Positions 15,537 to 25,052 of a DNA stretch of 58,726 bases are shown here, in pieces. The notes under the pieces are model-generated. The model was not told where the DNA came from. It did no database searches and saw only the letters and a program-made list of their open reading frames with translations. The translations under genes and the position numbers were made by a program. Source of the stretch: Bacteroidota bacterium (GTDB lineage Bacteria; Bacteroidota; Rhodothermia; Rhodothermales; UBA10348); contig JAQBZH010000012.1 of the NCBI GenBank assembly GCA_027622005.1, positions 1 through 58,726 on the forward strand, in the 5' to 3' direction. Within the stretch, counting starts at the first letter, position 1, and every line of letters begins with the position of its first letter.

Positions 15537-16043
15537 CTATTCAATCGGGGCCGACTGCTCCCGATCTCCGTGTAAGGTATAGGAGCTTAACTTGTAAGCC
15601 AACTCCATGGCTCTTCTTGCGCGAGATTCAGGACTTTTGACACCTGTTACATACATCGCAATGGATCGCTGCATGCCAGGAGTCATGGCATAAAAACGTT
15701 TTGAGGCGGCGCTATCCATTTGGAGTGCTTGGGTAAGCTCCTCTGGAAGATCGGGGTTCGTTGGGTCAGGATCGGATTTAAGGATAACAATGACCACGTC
15801 GCCCGGTTTGGCCAGAACTCTGCGCAATACAGGAAGCCCCATCACCAGATGATAACCTCCTTCGGAATTACTGTGAATGGCCCGATTTTCATCAATTCCA
15901 TTTATCGTTGCGATGACGCGGCGCGTTCCGCTAGAAATCAATGCTTCCGCCACCTCGTTCGGGATCGGTAAGTAATGATACTTCATTCCTGAGTCCTGTC
16001 TGAGGAAGGGCGCAGGAAACTCAAAGCTTTGATCGATATCCAT
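15537..16043 (-). CDS. DUF1905/YdeI-OmpD-associated family protein
   Basis: 168 residues from the ATG at 16041-16043. The N-terminal half is the DUF1905 beta barrel: YHYLPIPNEVAEALISSGTR, then VIATINGIDENRAIHSNSE and VLAKPGDVVIVILKSD. The C-terminal half is the YdeI-like helical part: LPEELTQALQMDSAASKRF, then ESRARRAMELAYKL. The function of the family is unclear; YdeI homologues have been linked to resistance to antimicrobial peptides. It is cytosolic, with no signal. It starts two bases after the S1/P1 nuclease stop, so the two are almost certainly one operon. Confidence 0.85.
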   Translation of the reverse strand: MDIDQSFEFPAPFLRQDSGMKYHYLPIPNEVAEALISSGTRRVIATINGIDENRAIHSNSEGGYHLVMGLPVLRRVLAKPGDVVIVILKSDPDPTNPDLPEELTQALQMDSAASKRFYAMTPGMQRSIAMYVTGVKSPESRARRAMELAYKLSSYTLHGDREQSAPIE

Positions 16044-16045
16044 AG

Positions 16046-16909
16046 TTAATCGGAAAAAGCTGTGTCTAATAGGTCGGCAAGCCGGACTCCCGCTTGTTTG
16101 ATTCTCTTTTCGAGAATGCCAATATGCTGGTCGTAATAGGCCTGACCGACATCTGTTCCAGCTAAATTGTACGCTGATGCCGTTACTATTGAGAAAGACT
16201 CCTCCGTCCAAACCGCAGGATTAGTCGAAGCCCAAGCCGTCCGGTCGTCATCCGAGATCTGAAAATAAAGAATTGATGCATAGTCCAACCACGGCCTTCC
16301 GGTGTGTTCTAGTAGTCCATAATCCCACATGCCGTGCATGTTGGATGGCTTCCCAAAAAGGGTGATCTTTGTATCATTTCCACCTCGGTCATCTGCGTAG
16401 CCGGCGTGCATCGGTTGATGAATGTCACCCACAAAATGGGATACAAATTTTAAGTCTTCGGCATGTTCGACTTTTGTTCGAGAAGAATTTCGAAGTCCTT
16501 GGAGCGATTCTTCGATCCCTTCCACAACGCAAAAAGCTTCTCCGCAATCTCTTTCGGCGTCAAAAGAAGTGGCGCCTCGAGGTAAATTGACATAGTGGGA
16601 TGTAGACCAACGGTCAAATCGTTCTTCTTTCCCGCGAACATCGTCAGCCCACAAACAGCTCTCCATAAAACGAGGGTATGCATCGTTTTCAGTTAATAGA
16701 GTCGAAATGGCCGATCGAGTGGTTGACTTCATTTCCCACCAGGCGATCATGCAAACCATCTTGTGCCCATCCCGACCCCATCGAACAGGCAGGTTGTTTT
16801 CGGGTGATGAGGAATGTAACCGTTGAATTGGAGAATCCGGCTGGATAACCACGGTTGGATGCTGGGAACCAAGCGAAGATGTTAAAACGAAAAAGAAGGC
16901 GAGAAGCAT
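16046..16909 (-). CDS. S1/P1-type zinc nuclease
   Basis: 287 residues, an exported single-strand nuclease/phosphodiesterase of the S1/P1 family using three zinc ions. After a short hydrophobic leader the ligand set is complete: Trp 44 and His 49 (RWGRDGHKM), Asp 89 (LWADDVR), His 105 (SHYVNLP), His 158 and Asp 162 (SHFVGDIHQPMH), and His 192 and Asp 196 (MHGMWDYG). In typical members the Trp ligand is the first mature residue; here about 25 extra residues separate the leader from RWG, so cleavage may occur later. It is followed without a gap by the YdeI-like gene. It probably scavenges phosphate or nucleotides, or degrades extracellular DNA/RNA. Confidence 0.9.
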   Translation of the reverse strand: MLLAFFFVLTSSLGSQHPTVVIQPDSPIQRLHSSSPENNLPVRWGRDGHKMVCMIAWWEMKSTTRSAISTLLTENDAYPRFMESCLWADDVRGKEERFDRWSTSHYVNLPRGATSFDAERDCGEAFCVVEGIEESLQGLRNSSRTKVEHAEDLKFVSHFVGDIHQPMHAGYADDRGGNDTKITLFGKPSNMHGMWDYGLLEHTGRPWLDYASILYFQISDDDRTAWASTNPAVWTEESFSIVTASAYNLAGTDVGQAYYDQHIGILEKRIKQAGVRLADLLDTAFSD

Positions 16910-17041
16910 GGAGATGGAATGGATTAATGATCCGCCAATCTAACCGCAGAAGTTAATTGCGACAAGAGGATCACAAACCATCTTTTGGACTTGTCGTACC
17001 TTGTGAGATCTTGATAAATTAGTCGGGGTGGTCACCCAACA

Positions 17042-17794
17042 GTGGATTTCTCTATCATTTTATTGTCTCTGGCCGCATTCGTCATTGCGTTTTCTTATTC
17101 CTCAGTTGGTCTTGGGGGAGGGTCTTCCTATACCGCGCTATTAACCATTTTCGGCTTGAGTTACGTTTTAATTCCGTCTTTCTCGCTTGCCCTAAATACC
17201 ATTGTCACTTGCGGAGCTACGTTTCAGTTTTGGAGAAGAAAGCACTTAAAATGGTCCATCCTGGCCCCTTTTGTTCTGACATCCATTCCCGCAGCCTATT
17301 TGGGCGGAAGGCTTGAATTGAGCGAAGAGGTCTTTCAAGCATTGCTCTTGATCAGTCTCATTACAGTGGCGGCTCGAATTTACCTGTGGACTGACCCGGT
17401 ATTTAAATTGCCTCAAACCCGACGATTTCAGCTGGGAGTGTCGCTTTTACTGGGCTTTATTTTGGGATTTGTGGCCGGCACCGTTGGAATTGGCGGCGGC
17501 ATTTACCTCGTGCCGATCGTTATTCTGACAGGTATTGGAAGCGAAAAGCAAGCCGCCGCAACCGGTGCTGCATTTATCCTGATCAATTCAATTGTGGGTT
17601 TGGTTGCGCGCGCCGGCCTAGTTGACATTCCGCTAAATCAACTGATTCCCCTCGGGGTTGCCGTTTTGGTCGGAGGTATGTTGGGCTCGCATTACGGATC
17701 CGGACCATGGAAGCCCCAAACACTTCAAAAAGTGCTCGGAATCCTAATCTTAGTGGCCATTATCCTCTTGGCGCGCAGGCTGCTTTTTAACTAG
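17042..17794 (+). CDS. TSUP (TauE/SafE) family membrane transporter
   Basis: 250 residues, nearly all membrane helices (about seven or eight). Two related halves each begin with a glycine-rich helix: SSVGLGGGSSYTALLTIFGL at residue about 20, and FVAGTVGIGGGIYLVPIVIL near the middle, the duplicated TauE/SafE signature. The family exports or imports sulfite, sulfoacetate or other organosulfur anions; the substrate here is unknown. The start is a GTG at 17042 giving MDFSIILL. It is monocistronic and divergent from the S1/P1 operon. Confidence 0.9.
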   Translation: MDFSIILLSLAAFVIAFSYSSVGLGGGSSYTALLTIFGLSYVLIPSFSLALNTIVTCGATFQFWRRKHLKWSILAPFVLTSIPAAYLGGRLELSEEVFQALLLISLITVAARIYLWTDPVFKLPQTRRFQLGVSLLLGFILGFVAGTVGIGGGIYLVPIVILTGIGSEKQAAATGAAFILINSIVGLVARAGLVDIPLNQLIPLGVAVLVGGMLGSHYGSGPWKPQTLQKVLGILILVAIILLARRLLFN

Positions 17795-17954
17795 AGGTCA
17801 TCTCTTGGGTTTTACCGAGGGTGCCGCGATCGCGTAACAACCTCCGTTCCACATTACCGAGACCGCCAGGACCCTTTGGAATTACCCCAAATGACCGTCA
17901 AGTGATTGAAAGGTGCGATTCTCAACATCAAAACCCAGAAAGATGCCACCCGCC

Positions 17955-19655
17955 TCAGATTTCGCCTTTTTTCAATCGGCTAACAGCGTAATCGACTGCG
18001 CGCGCGGTCAGCGCAAGGTAAGTAATCGAAGGATTTTGGACTGCAGTGGAGGTCATACAAGCCCCATCAGTTACAAACAAATTGGGTACTTCGTGAGCCT
18101 GATTAAAACCGTTTAAAACAGACGTTTTCGGGTCCCGTCCCATTCTTGCCGTACCCATTTCATGGATAGCCAGCCCTTGGGGATTATTCTTGATGTCGTC
18201 CGTAACCGATACGTCCCTGAAGCCGGCCGCTGACATCATTTCTTCGGCGCAAGAGACACAGTCTTTGCGCATCGCTTTTTCGTTATCTCCCCAATCGGCG
18301 CTCACGATCAGTTGGGGGATTCCCCATCGGTCGACAGCATCGGTCGAAAGGCGGCAATGATTCTCAAATCGAGGTAAGGTCTCGCCGTAGCCCCACAATT
18401 GCATTTCCCAAGGGCCGGGATCACGCATGCGCTCTTTTAGGTCGACCCCGATTCCAGAAGAAGAAGCTCCGCGATCTGGGCCACTCCGCCAAGATGAGCC
18501 CTGGTAGGCGAAACCCCGTACATAATCGCTTCGCCTAGACCTATCATCCAGATTTCTAAAACGCGGAATGTAGATCCCGTTTGGGCGAGAACCCATATAG
18601 AATCGATCATCAAAGGAATCCGAAAAACCTTGTGCCGTGATTCCCATGTGGTGGTCCCCGAGGTAATGCCCTAAAACTCCGCTTCCATTGGCTATGCCGT
18701 TTGGAAATGATTCGCTTTTAGAGTTCAACATAATCTGGGTTGTACCCAAGGTCGAGGCGCACATAAACACCACTTTGGCAAAATAAGCCGTCATTTCGCT
18801 TGTAACAGCGTCGATAACCTGAACACCTTCTGCACGAAGGGTTTCCGGATTATATATGATGCTGTGTACGATCGAATTGGGCTGTATAGTCAGGTTTCCG
18901 GTGGCGGCCGCGGCAGGTAAAGCGACGGAAACGGATGAAAAATAGGACCGGGTAGAACAGCCCCGTTCGCACTCGCCACAATAATGACAGGGTTGCCTTC
19001 CATTGAGCTCGCTGGTAAGGACGGCGCATCGTCCAATGGTCATTTTTCGATCTGAAAAAGAGGACTCTATGGCCGCTTTGGCATGTTTTTCAACCGCCGT
19101 CATTTCCATGGGGGGCAAGAACTTTCCATCGGGAAGCTGGGCTAAACCTTCAGCTTGACCTGAGACTCCAACAAACGACTCGACGTAGTCATACCACGGT
19201 TCGATGTCTGCATATCGGATGGGCCAATCAACACCGTGACCGTCTTTAAGGTTGGATTCAAAATCCATCGGGCTCCAGCGATACGTTTGTCGGGCCCACA
19301 TCAAAGAACGGCCTCCAACCTGATTGGCTCGAATCCAGTCATACGGTTTTTCCTGGATATAAGGTTGTTCGTTGTCCTTTACGAAAAGATGCTTCGTAGC
19401 CTGGTCAAACAAATAAACTTTTCCCTGAATGGCGTATTCGCGTTCGAGCTCTTCAGCAGGAATCCGCCCTCTATTGGGAAGTTCGTACGGCTTTTTATGC
19501 TCCGTTACAAAACTGGTCCCGTGTTCAAAATGCACGCCACGCTCTAATACGAGCGTTTTAAGTCCCTTTTCGCATAATTCTTTTGCCGCTAGGCCGCCCG
19601 TCATCCCGGACCCGACTACGATGGCATCAAATTCTATACGTTTGTGAAAGTGCAT
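17955..19655 (-). CDS. GMC-family FAD oxidoreductase (gluconate/sorbose dehydrogenase-like large subunit)
   Basis: About 566 residues from the ATG at 19653-19655; an upstream in-frame TTG at 19688 is less likely because it overlaps the preceding gene. FAD-binding VVGSGMTGGLAAKEL is at residues 13-27. A Cys-rich block, CHYCGECERGCSTRS, is characteristic of the subfamily that pairs with a subunit-3 protein. The C-terminal catalytic region has IHEMGTARMGRDP, VPNLFVTDGACM and QNPSITYLALTARAVDY, with His and Asn in the expected places. It should oxidise a sugar or polyol in the periplasm. No cytochrome subunit lies nearby, so the electron acceptor is unknown. Confidence 0.9.
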   Translation of the reverse strand: MHFHKRIEFDAIVVGSGMTGGLAAKELCEKGLKTLVLERGVHFEHGTSFVTEHKKPYELPNRGRIPAEELEREYAIQGKVYLFDQATKHLFVKDNEQPYIQEKPYDWIRANQVGGRSLMWARQTYRWSPMDFESNLKDGHGVDWPIRYADIEPWYDYVESFVGVSGQAEGLAQLPDGKFLPPMEMTAVEKHAKAAIESSFSDRKMTIGRCAVLTSELNGRQPCHYCGECERGCSTRSYFSSVSVALPAAAATGNLTIQPNSIVHSIIYNPETLRAEGVQVIDAVTSEMTAYFAKVVFMCASTLGTTQIMLNSKSESFPNGIANGSGVLGHYLGDHHMGITAQGFSDSFDDRFYMGSRPNGIYIPRFRNLDDRSRRSDYVRGFAYQGSSWRSGPDRGASSSGIGVDLKERMRDPGPWEMQLWGYGETLPRFENHCRLSTDAVDRWGIPQLIVSADWGDNEKAMRKDCVSCAEEMMSAAGFRDVSVTDDIKNNPQGLAIHEMGTARMGRDPKTSVLNGFNQAHEVPNLFVTDGACMTSTAVQNPSITYLALTARAVDYAVSRLKKGEI

Positions 19656-19665
19656 CTTTTTAGAA

Positions 19666-20220
19666 TTAATTAGCCCAAGTTCGATCAATCTCTGAACGAT
19701 CGATATCCATTTGGGCCTTCCCGAATGGCCGAAGTCTTAGTTCCACATTCATGCCGATCTCTGAGGTATAATAACCTGAAACAATTAACTCTTTTAATAG
19801 GCGAAAAAACCAAACTGAAGATTGAGTCGATGGTTGAAGCCCGTCATATGCCTTCGCGTCCTCTTGGGTTAACACTGATTCGAGGGAAGCGGTATCCATG
19901 TTATCCGCATCGTTCGCTATTCTGAACGCATCCAAATGAGACTGGAAGGAGATTGCTTCTTCGGTCGCGTAATAATTGGCCAACATGTTATCGATAAATC
20001 GATCGACTCCTACGGCTAAAGCCCCGGGCGTATCTGTTTCGGGGATTATAATTTCAGCGATCCGCCCCAATAGTTGATACTGAGTACTTGACAGGATTTG
20101 AGGCGTAAACTGTTCTGCAGCAGGCGTAAAACAACCTGCAAGAAGGCCTGACATCGTGGAAGCGGATATCGTTCCGCCAACGAGTATTCCAATCCTTGAA
20201 AGGGCATCGCGTCGATTCAT
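19666..20220 (-). CDS. Gluconate 2-dehydrogenase subunit 3 family protein
   Basis: 184 residues. The N-terminus MNRRDALSRIGILVGG has a twin-arginine and a hydrophobic stretch, followed by LLAGC, fitting Tat export and possibly lipidation. The folded part has the family block LGRIAEIIIPETDTPGALAV, then VDRFIDNMLANYYA and GYYTSEIG. It stops 10 bp before the start of the GMC subunit. In known enzymes this small subunit carries the FAD subunit through the Tat pathway and is needed for activity. Confidence 0.9.
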   Translation of the reverse strand: MNRRDALSRIGILVGGTISASTMSGLLAGCFTPAAEQFTPQILSSTQYQLLGRIAEIIIPETDTPGALAVGVDRFIDNMLANYYATEEAISFQSHLDAFRIANDADNMDTASLESVLTQEDAKAYDGLQPSTQSSVWFFRLLKELIVSGYYTSEIGMNVELRLRPFGKAQMDIDRSEIDRTWAN

Positions 20221-20295
20221 TGAGAACGTAGCTTGTTACGTCCGAAAATCGGACCTAACTGGTTGTCTTCAAGGCTAGTCGGCTCTAAGTGCGTT

Positions 20296-20505
20296 TTATT
20301 GTTTTTTGCGTCTCAAAAACTTGAACGCTCCAAATCCAACTAGTCCTGCTATCAAAAGGAGGGGTATCCAACCCAAAAACTGGAGTAGAAAAAGTAAAAT
20401 ACCAACAGATGCGGCTCCTTGGACCCAGCCTATGTACTGACCTTTGGTTCGTGCATTTTCAAGTTGCTCTTGCGTATAAACCGCCGTTTCGTATTTGCTT
20501 GGCAT
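20296..20505 (-). CDS. Small single-helix membrane protein, unknown
   Basis: 69 residues. A charged N-terminus (MPSKYETAVYTQEQLENART) leads to a long hydrophobic stretch from about residue 27 to 62, enough for two close helices (AASVGILLFLLQFL, then WIPLLLIAGLVGFGAFKF), ending in FLRRKKQ. Coding character is supported by the ordered amphipathic design and the basic end on the cytosolic side. It resembles short DUF-type inner-membrane proteins, but I cannot name a family. Confidence 0.6.
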   Translation of the reverse strand: MPSKYETAVYTQEQLENARTKGQYIGWVQGAASVGILLFLLQFLGWIPLLLIAGLVGFGAFKFLRRKKQ

Positions 20506-20591
20506 ACAATTAATCTTATTGTGTTGAACAAGTCAAAATTACGAGAGCAATCGACAAAGTGTTACCAACGAGCCGCATCCGCTAGGTATTT

Positions 20592-21011
20592 CTATTTCCA
20601 AACGCTTAGGACAGCACCCATGGCAATCAGGGCAGTCAAGTTATACAGCGAGTTGATGAGCCACAAAACGATGTTTTGACCTGAAAAAGCCACTTGTTGC
20701 CAGCCAATGGTTACAACAAATCCTAACCAAATCCAAAATCCGCCTTGCACTCCGGCCATGGCGCCGGTAAGGCCATTCTTAAAAAAAAATGCGTCTAAAA
20801 CGTGGAGCTGGACATAGGCCATGAGAAGAGCAAAAAGGAAGGTTACTCCATAGGACTTCAGTGGATTGAATCCAGCTTTGAGCTCTTCCTCCGTTTTGCC
20901 TTCCAGTTCCATCCATTTTTTTCCAAAAAGGGGACCATACCAAATGGAACCGAGAATCATGGGGATCAATCCAGCAACGAGAATGGCCAGATAGTTTACA
21001 GGTGCGTCCAT
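20592..21011 (-). CDS. DUF1761 family membrane protein
   Basis: 139 residues with four predicted helices. The start NYLAILVAGLIPMILGSIWY followed by GPLFGKKWMEL is the DUF1761 signature; later helices are FLFALLMAYVQLHVL, GGFWIWLGFVVTIGW and LWLINSLYNLTALIAMGAVL. No biochemical role is known for the family. Stand-alone, with its own short upstream spacer. Confidence 0.85.
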   Translation of the reverse strand: MDAPVNYLAILVAGLIPMILGSIWYGPLFGKKWMELEGKTEEELKAGFNPLKSYGVTFLFALLMAYVQLHVLDAFFFKNGLTGAMAGVQGGFWIWLGFVVTIGWQQVAFSGQNIVLWLINSLYNLTALIAMGAVLSVWK

Positions 21012-21125
21012 CGTTTTTTCCGGTTGGTTGAGGGGAAGTACTAATTACCGTTTTTCACAGGACTTCTGCAAGATGGAGACATTTTTTCTATCAACCCTCC
21101 ATAGGGTCTCAAATTGTCTGGGATT

Positions 21126-21932
21126 TTAACGGTCAGACGGAGGCGCGCCAAAATGTTCGATGATGCGCGCGTTAAATGCTTCTTCAGACAGCCCGGAAAG
21201 AGCGCCTTTGCAGAGGCTTTTCACGTGGGGGGCGAAATCTGCACCTTGAATCCAACGCATATATCCAGGATCTCTCCCTGCTACTTCTAAAATGGGGCGC
21301 CCATTGTACTTCCCAAATCCGAAAACTACTTCTCCAGCTGACCAGACAAACTGATGGGACGGACCGATCCAGAGATCCTTTTCAGGGTTGGTCATCTTGG
21401 CCAACTCTTCCCAACTCGCCTCTTCTAAATTAAACGTCCGTCTAATTCCGCGAAGAACATCGACGGCCGCCTGAACGTCGGCTTCCGCGCTATGGGCATT
21501 TTCCAGTTCAGGCCCCACAAACCTTCGGTAGGCATCAGATAGACTCCTTGGTTCCAGAGCTTGCCATATCCTATACGGATCAACCACTAATTTTGAGGAG
21601 AGATCGATACTTCGTCCAATGCGTTCGAATTCCTGTTCCACACATCGGATGTCAAAACGAACATTGTAGCCGACAAACACTTCCGCTTGAGAAAGAAAGG
21701 CCTCGATCTCGTCAGCGACGTCCTTAAATGAAGGCATTTCAGCCACGTCTTCCATTGAAATGCCGTGGACCGCCTCTGCGCCCTTAGTAATGGTGACCTC
21801 AGGACGAATCAGTTGGTAGTAGCTTTCTTCCCGTCCACCCTCATAAAGACACATCGAAATCTCGACTATTTGGTCGGTTTCCGGGTTCTTCCCAGTGGTT
21901 TCAACATCGAAAGCGATCATGATTTTGCTCAT
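21126..21932 (-). CDS. DnaQ-like 3'-5' exonuclease with C-terminal DUF3820-like domain
   Basis: About 268 residues from the ATG at 21930-21932; a TTG at 21953 is upstream in frame. Residues 5-175 form a DEDDh exonuclease: IAFDVETTG (Asp 9 and Glu 11), VGYNVRFDIRC, and the HSAEADVQAA block carrying the catalytic His and last Asp. The C-terminus has FGFGKYNGRPILEVAGRDPG and YMRWI, the small domain also found at the end of exodeoxyribonuclease X-like proteins. It probably acts in DNA repair or replication clean-up, and is divergent from addB-addA. Confidence 0.85.
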   Translation of the reverse strand: MSKIMIAFDVETTGKNPETDQIVEISMCLYEGGREESYYQLIRPEVTITKGAEAVHGISMEDVAEMPSFKDVADEIEAFLSQAEVFVGYNVRFDIRCVEQEFERIGRSIDLSSKLVVDPYRIWQALEPRSLSDAYRRFVGPELENAHSAEADVQAAVDVLRGIRRTFNLEEASWEELAKMTNPEKDLWIGPSHQFVWSAGEVVFGFGKYNGRPILEVAGRDPGYMRWIQGADFAPHVKSLCKGALSGLSEEAFNARIIEHFGAPPSDR

Positions 21933-22196
21933 AGGGGGCACTGATATATTCAACTATTTAACTTTTTCATTCGGATCGTTAATTATACTGTTCAAAAGAG
22001 TTTGGTGCGCTCGGTCTATCTAATTTGGTGTTTAACTAAGTTCTTTTCCCAGTGATTGAAAAATAAATAATACCATATGACATCCTGCTGTCATAGCCGG
22101 GTAATTATTTTCAAATTAAGGTGATACCTTTAAAACGAAGGACCTGAAAAACCTCACATTTCCGACTGTGTCCATGATTATTCCGACATTTAAAAA
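21933..22196. other. Divergent intergenic region, exonuclease / addB
   Basis: A 264-bp AT-rich spacer that should hold the two divergent promoters. A TACCTTTA element at about 22126 (plus) resembles the Bacteroidota TAnnTTTG box. I see no clear inverted repeat and no gene. Confidence 0.35.
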
Positions 22197-25052
22197 TTGA
22201 CTTCTGCCAGAACATCATATATCCACAGCCAAATTCTTCAGGCCATTTTGACCTGCCGGCATGTGTCCGATCTAAAGATTGTCATTGCACCTACCAGTCA
22301 CGCGGCTGTAGCGATTAGAACGGCGTTGGCCAGAAGCGGTACTCCTCTTATAAATATTGAGGCAGTAACCCCAACGGGGCTTGCCCGTCATGTATGGAAA
22401 GCGGTTAGGCCCGAGGACGGAGCTAAATACATCAGCCGATCTGCTGCCGAATATGTATTGGGATCATTGGCCGGTCAACGGTCCTCTGCGGAGTTCGATC
22501 TTTTGCGCAATTCAGTAAGCACGGTTTTTGAGTCCATTCAATTGGATAAACTACGGGGTCGTTCATTCAAAGAATTGTCGGAGCGAGCACATACTCCCAC
22601 ACAAGAGAGTTATGCCGCACTTTTTCTTCAATACAACGATTATCTAACATCGGCTGAAAAATTGGATGATGGAGATATTCGAATCTTATCCCAAAGTCTG
22701 GTCGATCAATTTGTGGATCAACGTCATGTAGGGCTAGTAGCGCTTTGTGATATGGTTGATTTAACAGAGTCGGAAGCTTCACTGATTGCAACCTTGGGCG
22801 AGCAATCATTCATACGATGTTTGATCGGATCGGGACACAGAAAAAGTTCAAGATTGCCTAACTGGAAGTATCCCCAAGATTCGACATTGAAGGATGATCC
22901 AAGCACCCAAGCCGCTCAAAACGCTCAAGAAGAATCGACCATTCAATTAATTCAGGCTGGAACCCGAAGAGAGGAGGTGAGAAGCGTTCTTGCCGATATC
23001 GTTGGTGGAAACGTGTCGTTTGATCAAATTGAATTGGCCTATACCGATGCCGGTGCTTATGAGAGCGAAATAGTTTCAGCCTGTGAACGATTTGGCATCC
23101 CGTGGCAATCAAGCTCGCCGCATCTTCCGGTTGAACACCGTCTGGGTGGACTGCTACGTTCGTATTCGGATTGGATTTATTCCGGGTACGAAACCCGGGT
23201 ATTGGTTGATATGCTGAGGAGTCAGCTTTTAGATGTACGTCATTTGGAGGTTATTCCAGGGGATATCGCGAGCGCTTTTGAAGCTTTTCCGATCAGTCTG
23301 AAGCGAATGTGCGACCCAGCCGTTTGGCAGGTCATAGCGGAAAAGGCGTCTGGAAGAAACGTTCGCTCCGCTCAACTAAACGCTCTTAAGCAATTTGTAA
23401 ATCAGTTTATTGATTTTGTGGTGCCCAGAAAGCTTTCCTTTTTTGACTATAAAAATCAATTCATCCGGTTGACAGAAGCCTTTGCTGGGGACTATACCGA
23501 ATTAAGACAGGTCACTGACTTTTTAGCCTCTCATTTTTCCTTTGGGGCCAAATTAGATCAATTGGAATCGGATGCCACTTGGATAGCAAAAAGAGTGATC
23601 CAGAGCATTCCGGGGTCAAAGTCATCTCATTCCCTGGGTATATGGGTACTTCCCATTCGTGATGCTGGGTACGGGTCCGCTCGAAAAATTTATGTTCTGG
23701 GATTAGACGACCAAGCCTCATCAGATTCCGGCGAATCAATAGATAACGAATATTCACTTATCCCCGATGTGAACTTCAAACCTAATTTTATTGCGAATGA
23801 TATCGTCTCTATTCGCTTGGTAGCCAAAGAGTTATATAGAAGATATTCCAGTGATTTGGTACTCAGTATTCCGGGTTATGACCTAAGTTCGGGGAGAACT
23901 CTTTTTCCAAGTTCATCCTTAATTGAGCTCACGGCGACGACAAAACTTAATCCTAAACGTCGATCTGCTTGGCTAGACATAGCCGATTCTATGGCCGGGC
24001 GAAAGGAATATTCCGCTTTCGAAGTATATCCTTCGCTTGGCTTCGGACGAGATGCCGACTTAAACCGATTGTCTGATACGTGGACAGAATTTGACGGCGT
24101 TTTGAATGTCCCTCCGGATTGGCGCATTAAATCGACGTCACCCTCGAAACTTGAAACGCTTTCGGCTTGCCCATACCGATTTTTTCTTTCAAATGTTCTG
24201 TCGGTAAACGTCCGTGAGTCTCCAACCGATGCCTGGATAACGAGTCGGGAGGAGGGTACACTAGTTCATCAACTGTTTGAAAAACATACCAGAGGTCGAA
24301 TTGAAGAACAAATAGGATTGGAAGAAGGCCAAAAGGAAATCCTATTTAATCTTTTGGAAGATGAGTTGACGCGATTTGCCCGCTTGATGGAAGGAAATGC
24401 GGACGCCCTCGTGGCTCGAAAGCTGAAGGAGCTGCAGGCTTCTATTGCTTTGTATTTCCGGCACGAACAAGAGAATGAAGGATCTTATTTGCCGGTGGCT
24501 GTCGAATATTCCTTTTCCAATTACCCGGATAGTGATACTAAACCATGCACCGTTTCTGTTTCAACGGGGTCCGTTTCGTTGTCTGGAAGATTAGACCGTT
24601 TGGACCTGACAAGTTCGGGCAATTACGTCATTACGGATTATAAAACGGGCAGTTTTAAAGGCTTTACTTCAAAAGAGCTCCGACAATTAACGGAGCATTT
24701 GCAATGGGCGTTTTACGCGTTCATGGTTGAAAGCAGTACGGGAATACCTGTTGAAAAATTTGAATACTTTTTTCCTTCGAAACGCGGGGCGGGATTAAAG
24801 CGAGAAGTAGCTGCGCCATCCCGGGAAGAGGTCCTCGGAATTATAGAAGATTTGTCCGGCCGTTACGGTAGCGGATACTTTATTCAAGCGGCGGGACAGG
24901 ATGTCTGCAAATACTGTGAGTTTAAAACTATTTGTGGCGATTTGACTCAGCGAAAGGATGAGATCACTTCCAAATTTCTTAGCCCCGGGGATTCATTGAC
25001 ACCAGCCTTTAGCAACTGGAAGCTACGAGAAAAAATAAAGGGTGATGATTAA
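22197..25052 (+). CDS. addB: AddB-like subunit of a helicase-nuclease (PD-(D/E)XK, Fe-S)
   Basis: 951 residues, the partner of AddA in double-strand-break end resection. The N-terminal region is UvrD-like but has no intact Walker A (IVIAPTSHAAVAIRTAL), as expected for AddB proteins that lack ATPase activity. The C-terminal nuclease has GRLDRLDL and ITDYKTG (Asp 814, Lys 816). Four cysteines, Cys 658 (LSACPYRF) and Cys 904, 907 and 913 (CKYCEFKTIC), match the iron-sulfur cluster that staples AddB nuclease domains. The start is TTG at 22197, because an in-frame TAA lies directly upstream and there is no early ATG. Its stop overlaps the addA start (TAATG). Confidence 0.88.
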   Translation: MTSARTSYIHSQILQAILTCRHVSDLKIVIAPTSHAAVAIRTALARSGTPLINIEAVTPTGLARHVWKAVRPEDGAKYISRSAAEYVLGSLAGQRSSAEFDLLRNSVSTVFESIQLDKLRGRSFKELSERAHTPTQESYAALFLQYNDYLTSAEKLDDGDIRILSQSLVDQFVDQRHVGLVALCDMVDLTESEASLIATLGEQSFIRCLIGSGHRKSSRLPNWKYPQDSTLKDDPSTQAAQNAQEESTIQLIQAGTRREEVRSVLADIVGGNVSFDQIELAYTDAGAYESEIVSACERFGIPWQSSSPHLPVEHRLGGLLRSYSDWIYSGYETRVLVDMLRSQLLDVRHLEVIPGDIASAFEAFPISLKRMCDPAVWQVIAEKASGRNVRSAQLNALKQFVNQFIDFVVPRKLSFFDYKNQFIRLTEAFAGDYTELRQVTDFLASHFSFGAKLDQLESDATWIAKRVIQSIPGSKSSHSLGIWVLPIRDAGYGSARKIYVLGLDDQASSDSGESIDNEYSLIPDVNFKPNFIANDIVSIRLVAKELYRRYSSDLVLSIPGYDLSSGRTLFPSSSLIELTATTKLNPKRRSAWLDIADSMAGRKEYSAFEVYPSLGFGRDADLNRLSDTWTEFDGVLNVPPDWRIKSTSPSKLETLSACPYRFFLSNVLSVNVRESPTDAWITSREEGTLVHQLFEKHTRGRIEEQIGLEEGQKEILFNLLEDELTRFARLMEGNADALVARKLKELQASIALYFRHEQENEGSYLPVAVEYSFSNYPDSDTKPCTVSVSTGSVSLSGRLDRLDLTSSGNYVITDYKTGSFKGFTSKELRQLTEHLQWAFYAFMVESSTGIPVEKFEYFFPSKRGAGLKREVAAPSREEVLGIIEDLSGRYGSGYFIQAAGQDVCKYCEFKTICGDLTQRKDEITSKFLSPGDSLTPAFSNWKLREKIKGDD

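Noticed and set aside
15537-16211. A longer version of the YdeI-like gene starting inside the S1/P1 nuclease
   Set aside because: The extra N-terminal residues are an out-of-frame reading of the nuclease end; the family domain starts right after the ATG at 16041-16043.
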